Assembly (NCBI GenBank): GCA_021815245.1
Contig: JAKAHF010000031.1
Span: 1 to 10,216, forward strand
Origin: Actinomycetes bacterium
GTDB lineage: Bacteria > Actinomycetota > Thermoleophilia > RBG-16-64-13
Reading direction: 5' to 3'
DNA length: 10,216 nt
The position numbers and the translations under genes are program-made. Shown in pieces: positions 1 to 10,216 of the stretch. Within the stretch, counting starts at the first letter, position 1. Each line of letters starts with the position of its first letter. Below the pieces are notes generated by a model. That model saw nothing but the letters and a program-made list of their open reading frames with translations, was not told the origin of the DNA and made no database searches.

Positions 1-719
1 ATGTCTTCTGGCAACTTCGCTTGGCGCGCATAGCGTTTGACGATCTGGTGCAGGCCCTGACGTGACAGCCTGCGCCCCCTGTTGTTGAGAAACAACTCGG
101 GGGCTTTGAGGGTGCCGGCCCCCCCGAGAAAGGGCCGGCCTCGCTGATTGTAGGCGCGCAAAGCCTCGACGGCTTTGCGCCCCAGCGGAACCACCCGTTC
201 CTTGTCACCCTTGCCGATGGTGCGCACGAAGCCGACATCGAGGTCGATGTCCTGCAGGCGCAGATCGAGGGCTTCCGAGGCCCGCAGACCTGCGCCGTAG
301 AGGGTCTCGAGCAAAGCCCGGTCGCGAAGGCCGCGTGGATCTGCCTTGGGACAGGCCAGAAGCCTGTCCACCTCCTCGATGGTGAGTGTCTGCGGCAGAT
401 TCGACTCGAGGCGAGTGCCGGCCAGGCTCCGAGATGGGTCGGACTCGACGTGCCCGGCCAGCACGGCGGCACGGTAGAACGACCTAATCGCGGCCGACTT
501 GCGGGCCCGGGTCGCGGGCCTCCATTCTCCCTGAGCAAGAAAGTCCCTCACATCACCCGGTTGCGCCCCAAGCAGCGTGAGCGCCCGCACGTGCAAGAAC
601 TCCTGATACTGCAGTAGATCGCGCCGGTATGACTCGATCGTGCGTTCCGCCAAGCCCTTCTCGAGCCTCAGGGACCGCAGATGCTCGCTGAGCGCGGGTT
701 CCTCGAACGCAGGTGGCAT
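1..719 (-). CDS. xerD: Tyrosine site-specific recombinase XerD (3' end missing)
   Basis: XerD acts with XerC at dif sites to resolve chromosome dimers near cell division. The visible part is 239 complete codons, about 80% of a usual 295-305 residue protein; the window edge, not a mutation, cuts it. Residues 8-95 form the N-terminal SAM-like core-binding domain (SEHLRSLRLEKGLAERTIESYRRDL region) and residues from about 110 begin the catalytic domain. Catalytic Arg146 is in LYGAGLRASEAL and Lys170 in the beta-hairpin GKGDKERVVPL; both sit two residues before E. coli R148 and K172. The HxxR, second His and Tyr nucleophile must lie beyond base 1. The ATG start is 13 bases after the ald stop, with only a weak GGGG as ribosome site. 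The Nudix-to-xerD neighbourhood matches actinobacterial xerD. XerC or a phage integrase is possible, but the context favours XerD. Confidence 0.93.
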   Translation of the reverse strand, partial: MPPAFEEPALSEHLRSLRLEKGLAERTIESYRRDLLQYQEFLHVRALTLLGAQPGDVRDFLAQGEWRPATRARKSAAIRSFYRAAVLAGHVESDPSRSLAGTRLESNLPQTLTIEEVDRLLACPKADPRGLRDRALLETLYGAGLRASEALDLRLQDIDLDVGFVRTIGKGDKERVVPLGRKAVEALRAYNQRGRPFLGGAGTLKAPELFLNNRGRRLSRQGLHQIVKRYARQAKLPED

Positions 720-732
720 GAGAAAGCCCCGG

Positions 733-1857
733 CTACGTATATTCGATCGGCAGAACGTACTCGAGCGGGAAGTAGGGATTCCCGGTGGCGGCGGCAATCT
801 CCTTGCGGGTGACTTTGCCCTCCATGACGTTGATACCGCGGGCTATGCGGGCATCGGCGCGGGCGGCGCTCACCACTCCCTTCTCGGCGACCTCGAGAAT
901 GTACTGCAGCGTCACGTTGGTGAGCGCCACGGTAGATGTGATGGGCACCACACCCGCCATATTGTCGACGCAGTAGTGGATCACGCCGTGCTTCACAAAA
1001 GTCGGCTCACGGTGTGTCGTCAGACGCGAGGTCTCGATGCAGCCCCCCTGATCGACAGAGAGGTCGACGATGACCGAACCCGGCTGCATGCTTCTCACGG
1101 TGTCCTCGCGCACGACTACGGGGGTCTTCGCCCCCGACACGAGGATGGCCCCGATCAGCACGTCGGCGTTGGCGACCTCAGCCTCTATGGTGAGCTGGTC
1201 GCTCTGCAGGGTGTGCACTTCGGGCACCTGCCGCTGCGCGGCGAGCAGCGCTTCACTGTCGATGTCGAGGAGCATCGTACAAGCTCCCATTCCCACGGCT
1301 ATGGCAGCCGCGTTCACACCGGCTATGCCCGCTCCGAGGATCACCACGTTGGACGGCTTCACTCCGGTCGGCCCGCCCAGAAGCTTGCCTTTGCCGCCGC
1401 TCATGCGACTGAGAAAGTAGGCGCCCACTTGCGGAGCCAGCCGCCCCGCTATCTCACTCATGGGCCGAAGGAGCGGCTTGCGCCCGTCGGCGGTCTCCAC
1501 CGTCTCGTACGCGAGGCAGGTCGCGCGACTGGCTATGAGCGCCGAGGTCAGCTCGGGGTCGGGCGCAAGATGAAGGTACGTGAACAGGATATGCCGTGAT
1601 TCGAGACGGCGGTATTCGCTTTCGAGTGGTTCCTTGACCTTGACGATGAGTTCAGACTGCTCGAACACCGATTCGGCGTTGGGGACTATGCGCGCGCCGG
1701 CGGCGACGTAGGCGTCGTCGGCGAAGAAGGAGCCGTCTCCGGCCCCGCGCTGTACGAGAACGTCGTGACCCCTCGACGTGAGCTCCTTCGTGCCCGCTGG
1801 TGTCAGTGCGACGCGATACTCGTCTTCACGGATCTCGGTGGGTACCCCGATTCTCAT
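733..1857 (-). CDS. ald: Alanine dehydrogenase
   Basis: NAD-dependent L-alanine dehydrogenase, catalysing the reversible conversion of alanine to pyruvate, ammonia and NADH in the cytosol. The 374 residues match the family length (about 370). The N-terminal catalytic domain starts MRIGVPTEIREDEYRVALTP. Substrate residues Arg15 and Lys75, catalytic His96 (in FTYLHLAPD) and Asp269 (in VDLSVDQGG), and Asn299 (in CVDNMAG) are all present at the expected places. The Rossmann domain has GAGIAG at 175-180, and Asp198 ends the second strand, as expected for NAD rather than NADP. The family's more usual form of the glycine loop is GGGVVG, so this copy is somewhat divergent but looks active. The ATG start has GAAGGG (1866-1871) 8 bases upstream, overlapping the Nudix stop. 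It lies 12 bases after the Nudix gene and 13 before xerD, so it is probably co-transcribed. Lysine-pathway relatives are unlikely given the full Ald residue set. Confidence 0.95.
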   Translation of the reverse strand: MRIGVPTEIREDEYRVALTPAGTKELTSRGHDVLVQRGAGDGSFFADDAYVAAGARIVPNAESVFEQSELIVKVKEPLESEYRRLESRHILFTYLHLAPDPELTSALIASRATCLAYETVETADGRKPLLRPMSEIAGRLAPQVGAYFLSRMSGGKGKLLGGPTGVKPSNVVILGAGIAGVNAAAIAVGMGACTMLLDIDSEALLAAQRQVPEVHTLQSDQLTIEAEVANADVLIGAILVSGAKTPVVVREDTVRSMQPGSVIVDLSVDQGGCIETSRLTTHREPTFVKHGVIHYCVDNMAGVVPITSTVALTNVTLQYILEVAEKGVVSAARADARIARGINVMEGKVTRKEIAAATGNPYFPLEYVLPIEYT

Positions 1858-1869
1858 GGCGGCAGCCCT

Positions 1870-2453
1870 TCACTTTCCCCCTATTGGGAGCAGACCGGTC
1901 TTCTCGGCCACTAGGAGCAATGTTGCCAGGGTCTTGGCATCTTGGATCCTATCGAGTTCGGCAAGAAGAGTCCCGAGGGGATACCTCACCAGGCCCAGAT
2001 CTTCATCTTCGTCGGGGTCCGTTCCGACAGCCGTGAGGTCACGAGCCAGGAAGGCGTACAGGATCTCGTCGGCGAATCCCGGGGAAGAGTAGAACGTGCC
2101 GATGTGGCTCCAGTCCGCGGCCTCGAGACCCACTTCCTCGCGAAGCTCCCGTTTGGCCGTCTCGAGCGGCTCCTCCCCGATCTCGAGGCAACCCGCGGGT
2201 AGCTCGAGAAGGTAGCGTCGTGCGGGATGCCGGTATTGATCGACAAGGTACAGGCAGTCCTCGGCGTCGAGTGCAGCGACAACGACCGCACCCGGATGGC
2301 TCAGCACTTCGCGAGAAACGATGCGCCCTCCGTCGAGCTCAATCTCGTCGACGCTCAGACCGACGATCGCTCCTTCGTGCACTCGCCGTGTGCTTGTGAT
2401 CTCCGGCAGGTGTCGGGGGTCCTTCTGGCCAGGCAGCAAGGAACGCTCTTCGC

Positions 2454-2457
<4 letters not shown>
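1870..2457 (-). CDS. Nudix hydrolase, ADP-ribose pyrophosphatase type
   Basis: Predicted to hydrolyse ADP-ribose or a similar nucleoside diphosphate sugar to AMP plus a sugar phosphate, in the cytosol with Mg2+. With the GTG start at 2457 the protein has 195 residues, typical for this group. A beta-rich N-terminal part (HEGAIVGLSVDEIELDGG) precedes a perfect Nudix box GX5EX7REUXEEXGU at residues 89-111, containing RELREEVGL. A proline 15 residues after the box (Pro126, in FYSSPGFADE) is the feature used to recognise the ADP-ribose subfamily. The frame stays open upstream to an ATG at 2589, but that would add 44 Arg/Pro/Ala-rich residues read through the peptidase gene. The GTG at 2457 shares GTGA with the peptidase stop and leaves a normal N terminus, so I chose it. 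No strong Shine-Dalgarno is visible, consistent with translational coupling. The exact substrate is an inference; the mycobacterial homologue in this position is Rv1700. Confidence 0.9.
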
Positions 2458-7068
<4,611 letters not shown>

Positions 7069-7073
7069 ATCGA

Positions 7074-7079
7074 CCTCCT
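7074..7079 (-). promoter_or_regulatory. recN Shine-Dalgarno overlapping the nadK stop codon
   Basis: The minus strand reads TAGGAGG: the nadK stop TAG (7080-7078) shares two bases with a consensus AGGAGG, 5 bases before the recN GTG. It sets the recN start and suggests a ribosome ending nadK would cover the recN site. Confidence 0.8.
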
Positions 7080-7932
7080 AGAGCAGGCGGTCGCGGAAGT
7101 GATGGTACAAGCTGTCGCCTCCGAGGAGCGCCAGCGTGGTCATCCCAGGGGTCGTGTTGATGCGGACGATCTGCCCAGGGGCCAGAGAGGCCACACGATC
7201 CCCATCGACGTCCACCGACGCTTCGACGTCGTCGATGTTGATGATCTCGAGCACGTCGCCCGGAGCGGCGACCACAGGACGCACCCCCACGGCGTGAGGA
7301 GCGACCAGGCTGATGACGTACGCGTCGACCGAGATGCCGAGGAGCGGACCGCCCGCCGCAAGGCTGTACGCCGATGAACCGGCCGGTGTGCCCACAACCA
7401 CGCCGTCACAGAGCACCTCGAAGAGCGTCACACCGTTGATCGTCAGCGCGAGCGCGCACGCATGAGTGCGCTTGCCTCGTCCCACAAACACGTCGTTGGT
7501 CGCACGAAAGAGACTCTCACCAACCGACGCCTCGAGCCCCAGCAAGGGATACTCCCTGAAATCCCCTTCGAGTAGGCGGCTCATCCCCTCCTCTAGCAGC
7601 GAAGGATCGATCGTGGTGAGAAAACCAACCCGTCCCAGATTGACCCCGGCCACGGGGATGCACTTGTCGCGGGTCAGGTGAAAGGCACGGAGCATGGTGC
7701 CGTCGCCACCCAGCACGAGGCACAGGTCCACCAGGTCCAGTTGCGACGGTGACTCAAGCCGTAGCGCGTTGTGACTCTCGAGCACCGCTGCATGCTTGTC
7801 CCATTCGGCTTCAGGAGCCAGCAGTCTGATGCCACGTTCCCTCAGAAACGCCAGCGCTCGGGACAGCGGGTCGCGGGCGACACCAGAATCGCCGTGCGTC
7901 AGAACCACGATCTGCTTTATGGCTGCATTCAC
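7078..7932 (-). CDS. nadK: NAD kinase
   Basis: Phosphorylates NAD to NADP using ATP or polyphosphate, the only route to NADP in most bacteria. The 284 residues are of normal length. The N-terminal domain carries GGDGT at 75-79 with catalytic Asp77, then GVNLGRVGFLT (96-106). The all-beta C-terminal domain has DGVVVGTPAGSSAYSLAAGGP (177-197), the NAD-binding loop. Two variants are visible: TPAGSSAY where TPTGSTAY is common, and Asn146-Asp147 (ATNDVFVGRG) where many enzymes have Asn-Glu; both occur in conservative positions and I expect an active enzyme. The start is GTG 7932, one base after the tlyA stop, with GGAGGTG (7943-7949) 10 bases upstream inside the last tlyA codons. A second in-frame GTG at codon 9 is possible but has no better site. 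Co-translation with tlyA and recN is likely. Confidence 0.96.
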   Translation of the reverse strand: MNAAIKQIVVLTHGDSGVARDPLSRALAFLRERGIRLLAPEAEWDKHAAVLESHNALRLESPSQLDLVDLCLVLGGDGTMLRAFHLTRDKCIPVAGVNLGRVGFLTTIDPSLLEEGMSRLLEGDFREYPLLGLEASVGESLFRATNDVFVGRGKRTHACALALTINGVTLFEVLCDGVVVGTPAGSSAYSLAAGGPLLGISVDAYVISLVAPHAVGVRPVVAAPGDVLEIINIDDVEASVDVDGDRVASLAPGQIVRINTTPGMTTLALLGGDSLYHHFRDRLL

Positions 7933-7933
7933 G

Positions 7934-8770
7934 CTACTGCCCCACCTCCGAAGCGTCCGGCTGCGCGACGGTTTCGCTCACCACCGACTCCAGCCTATCA
8001 ATTCCGATGCCCTTTTCTCCACCTCGGCCCAGGTGGAAGAAGAACTCCACATTGCCATCGGTGCCCCGCAATCCCGACCTGCACATGCCGTAGAGGTCGG
8101 CATCGAGCTCCTCGATGACGAAGCGGCCTCTCTCGAGCAGAACCGAGCGGTGTACGCCACCGTCTTTGACGATGCCACCCTTGCCCACCGACTCTCTGCC
8201 CGCCTCGAACTGTGGCTTCACCAGTATCACCCCGGCGAAGCGCGGCGAAGCGCAGGCCACCACCGCGGGGAGAACCTTGGCGATCGAGATGAACGACACG
8301 TCCATGGTCACCAAGCCGGGCTCGAAAGGCAATAGGTCTTTCGTCAGATACCGCGCGTTGATGCGGTCGAGAACGGTGACGCGGGCGTCGGTGCTGAGCC
8401 GTCCGTCGAGTTGCGCACGGCCCACGTCGAGCGCGACCACACGCTCCACCCCCGCTTGGAGAAGGCAATCGACGAATCCGCCCGTCGACGCGCCAACGTC
8501 GAGCGCACTCATCCCGGTCACGTCGAGGTCGAACACCGCAAGCGCGTGGGCGAGCTTCTCGCCGCCTCTCGACACGAAGCGAGGCCGCTCCTTCAGAACA
8601 ACGTCAGCCAGTCTCGAGACAGCGGTGCCCGCCTTGTCGCTGACTTTGCCATCGACGAGCACCTGGCCCGCCATGATGAGTCCGCGGGCCACGCTTCGAT
8701 TGGCCGCGAGCCCCAGGGTGACGAGCAGCTCGTCGAGTCGGCTGCGATCGGCCCCCGCCAAAGCCGTCAC
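7934..8770 (-). CDS. tlyA: TlyA family rRNA 2'-O-methyltransferase
   Basis: S-adenosylmethionine-dependent enzyme that methylates cytidine 2'-hydroxyls in rRNA. In mycobacteria the targets are 23S C1920 and 16S C1409, and its loss gives capreomycin resistance. With the GTG start at 8770 the protein has 278 residues. Residues 11-62 are an S4 RNA-binding domain (RLDELLVTLGLAANRSVARG). The FtsJ-like methyltransferase domain follows, with RGGEKL (68-73), the SAM loop DVGASTGG (91-98), DVSFIS (157-162) and KPQFE (185-189). The predicted catalytic tetrad Lys72, Asp157, Lys185 and Glu242 matches M. tuberculosis K69, D154, K182 and E238 with a constant offset of 3-4. The frame is open 23 codons further upstream, but that Arg-rich stretch lies within dxs; the GTGA overlap with the dxs stop is the better start, though its Shine-Dalgarno is weak. 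Whether it methylates both subunits cannot be told. Confidence 0.94.
   Translation of the reverse strand: MTALAGADRSRLDELLVTLGLAANRSVARGLIMAGQVLVDGKVSDKAGTAVSRLADVVLKERPRFVSRGGEKLAHALAVFDLDVTGMSALDVGASTGGFVDCLLQAGVERVVALDVGRAQLDGRLSTDARVTVLDRINARYLTKDLLPFEPGLVTMDVSFISIAKVLPAVVACASPRFAGVILVKPQFEAGRESVGKGGIVKDGGVHRSVLLERGRFVIEELDADLYGMCRSGLRGTDGNVEFFFHLGRGGEKGIGIDRLESVVSETVAQPDASEVGQ
7943..7949 (-). promoter_or_regulatory. Ribosome binding site of nadK within the tlyA 3' end
   Basis: Minus strand GGAGGTG, encoding part of the last tlyA codons, sits 10 bases before GTG 7932. It supports this GTG as the nadK start; the spacing is slightly long, so the adjoining GGGG may take part. Confidence 0.55.
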
Positions 8771-10216
8771 CCGGCTCGGCCGGCGCTCTCGCGAAGCAGA
8801 TTCGTGGCGTGCTCGACCAGGGCGTCGCTCGTGAGACACACGTCACGGCGCAACTGAGAGACCGGCCCATGGCAGACAAACTCGTCAGGGAGCCCCACTC
8901 TCTTCACCGGCACGCAGATGTGCGTGTCGGACATCAACTCCAAGACGGCCGAGCCGAAACCGCCGGCTATCGAATTGTCCTCCACGGTCACGACCGCCGC
9001 GTGTCGGCTGATGAGATGCACGAGAATCTCTCGCTCGAGAGGATGCACCCTGGGAACCGCCGCGACCGACGCGCTAACTCCCTCTACGGCGAGAGTCTCG
9101 GCAGCTTCGAGGGCCAGCGACACCACGGGCCCGGTGCATACAAAGAGAACATCGGTGCCTTCGCGCACAACCTCCACCCAAGGTCCCTCGTAGGGTGCGA
9201 TGGGCGACGGGAGTTCCAGACCGACGCCGGCCGATCGCGGGTAGCGGATAACGCTGGGTCCTTCGAGCGACAACGCCGTCGCAAGAAGACGCTGAAGCTG
9301 CGCTTCATCTTTCGGAACGAATACTGTCAACTCGGGAATGATCCTTAGAAACGACAGGTCGAAAGCCCCATGATGGGTGGGACCGTCGGCCCCCACCAGG
9401 CCTGCCCTGTCGACAGCGAACACCACCGGCAGACGCTGCAGGCAGACATCCTGTATCACTTGATCATAGGCCCGCTGTAGGAACGTCGAGTAGATAGCCA
9501 CCACCGGACGCATGCCCGCGGCTGCCAGACCCGCTGCGAAACCGACAGCGTGCGCCTCGGCGATGCCCACGTCGAAGAAGCGGTCTGGGTAGGCTTCCTT
9601 CACGAGGTCCAGCCCTGTGCCGGCAGCCATTGCAGCCGTGATGCCCACAATGCGCGGATCGCGCTCCGCGAGCTGCACCACCGCTTCACCGAAGGCTCTC
9701 GTATAGGTGGTCGGTCCCTCGGGGTCGAGCGACTCACCCGTCGTCACCGAGAAGCGCGGCGTGCCATGGTAGCGGTCGGGTTCCTGCTCGGCCGGAGCGT
9801 ACCCCTTGCCTTTGACCGTGCGGCAGTGAAGCAGAACCGGTCCCTCCACCGCCAGCGAGCGTCTGATGCTTGTACGAAGCGCCTCTATGTCGTGGCCATC
9901 GATGACCCCAACATAGGTGAAACCAAGGTCCTCGAAAAGCATGCCGGGGACGAGGGCGGCTTTGATGCTGTCCTTCAGCTGCGTGCCCATGGCCGCAAGA
10001 CTGTCGCCGATCGCCGGCAATCTCGACACCCGGCGCTCCAGGTCGCGTCTGAAACGCGAGAGCGTAGGGTCGGTGCGAAGCCGCGACAGATAGGTGCTCA
10101 TCGCCCCGACGTTCTTCTCGATAGACATCGCATTGTCGTTGAGAACCACAAGTAGCGGCGTGCGCAGATGGCCGGCGTGGTTGAGAGCCTCGTAGGCCAT
10201 GCCCCCGGTCAGAGCC
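8767..10216 (-). CDS. dxs: 1-deoxy-D-xylulose-5-phosphate synthase (5' end missing)
   Basis: Thiamine diphosphate enzyme joining pyruvate and glyceraldehyde 3-phosphate to DXP, the entry to the MEP isoprenoid pathway and a precursor of thiamine and pyridoxal. About 482 residues are visible, roughly three quarters of a 620-640 residue protein; the window edge removes the N terminus. The visible part begins at ALTGGMAYEALN, just inside the thiamine-diphosphate motif, which ends in LNDNAMSI. The central pyrimidine-binding domain has DVGIAEAHAV with the catalytic Glu (codon 9556-9558), YSTFLQRAYDQV, and DRAGLVGADGPTHHGAFDLSFLR with the conserved His. The C-terminal transketolase domain has VEDNSIAGGFGSAV. 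Two departures are visible: EAHAVG where EQHAVT is common after the catalytic Glu, and RYPRS where RYPRG is common. The in-frame ATG at 10200 is internal, not the start. The stop overlaps the tlyA GTG. Confidence 0.97.
   Translation of the reverse strand, partial: ALTGGMAYEALNHAGHLRTPLLVVLNDNAMSIEKNVGAMSTYLSRLRTDPTLSRFRRDLERRVSRLPAIGDSLAAMGTQLKDSIKAALVPGMLFEDLGFTYVGVIDGHDIEALRTSIRRSLAVEGPVLLHCRTVKGKGYAPAEQEPDRYHGTPRFSVTTGESLDPEGPTTYTRAFGEAVVQLAERDPRIVGITAAMAAGTGLDLVKEAYPDRFFDVGIAEAHAVGFAAGLAAAGMRPVVAIYSTFLQRAYDQVIQDVCLQRLPVVFAVDRAGLVGADGPTHHGAFDLSFLRIIPELTVFVPKDEAQLQRLLATALSLEGPSVIRYPRSAGVGLELPSPIAPYEGPWVEVVREGTDVLFVCTGPVVSLALEAAETLAVEGVSASVAAVPRVHPLEREILVHLISRHAAVVTVEDNSIAGGFGSAVLELMSDTHICVPVKRVGLPDEFVCHGPVSQLRRDVCLTSDALVEHATNLLRESAGRAG

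Noticed and set aside
640..1599. A 319-codon plus-strand open frame opposite ald
   Set aside because: Codon-aligned with ald on the other strand, the same GC-driven shadow effect; no domain is visible, while ald has all its catalytic residues.
8233..8252. Perfect 10-base tandem repeat CGGCGAAGCG in tlyA
   Set aside because: Only two units, in frame-neutral coding sequence of a variable loop before KPQFE; the reading frame and downstream motifs are intact, so it is likely chance in GC-rich DNA.

Overview
This is a GC-rich, gene-dense bacterial chromosome segment. All nine protein genes lie on the minus strand, so transcription runs from the right edge to the left edge. In order of transcription they are: dxs (5' end off the window), tlyA, nadK, recN, pyrG, a peptidase T-like M20 metallopeptidase, a Nudix hydrolase of the ADP-ribose pyrophosphatase type, ald, and xerD (3' end off the window). 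Genes either overlap by 4 bases or are separated by 1 to 13 bases. The one larger gap is 92 bases between recN and pyrG. No stretch over 300 bases lacks a gene, and I see no RNA gene, mobile element, CRISPR array or convincing intrinsic terminator.

The order tlyA-nadK-recN-...-pyrG-Nudix-xerD matches the Mycobacterium tuberculosis Rv1694-Rv1701 region. Here dxs is directly upstream of tlyA, and an M20 peptidase and alanine dehydrogenase are added; dxs-tlyA-nadK-recN and the peptidase/Nudix pair also recall clostridial genomes. The steA/steB-type genes of mycobacteria and the argR of many Firmicutes are absent. With the high GC and frequent GTG starts, I infer a non-mycobacterial, possibly early-branching actinobacterial lineage (Coriobacteriia or a relative). 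Synteny alone does not settle this.

Right block, 5350-10216: dxs makes DXP for isoprenoids and thiamine/pyridoxal, tlyA methylates rRNA, nadK makes NADP, and recN acts in double-strand break repair. The junctions are very tight: a GTGA overlap, a 1-base gap, and a stop codon lying inside the next Shine-Dalgarno.

Left block, 1-5257: after the 92-base spacer with a small hairpin, pyrG (CTP synthesis), the M20 peptidase and the Nudix hydrolase are chained by two GTGA overlaps, then ald and xerD follow after 12 and 13 bases. The genes look co-transcribed, but they serve different housekeeping pathways (isoprenoid, ribosome, cofactor, repair, nucleotide, peptide and alanine metabolism, chromosome dimer resolution) rather than one machine. 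I found no credible undescribed system; the findings concern gene order, translational coupling, a possible pyrG leader element and a few active-site variants.
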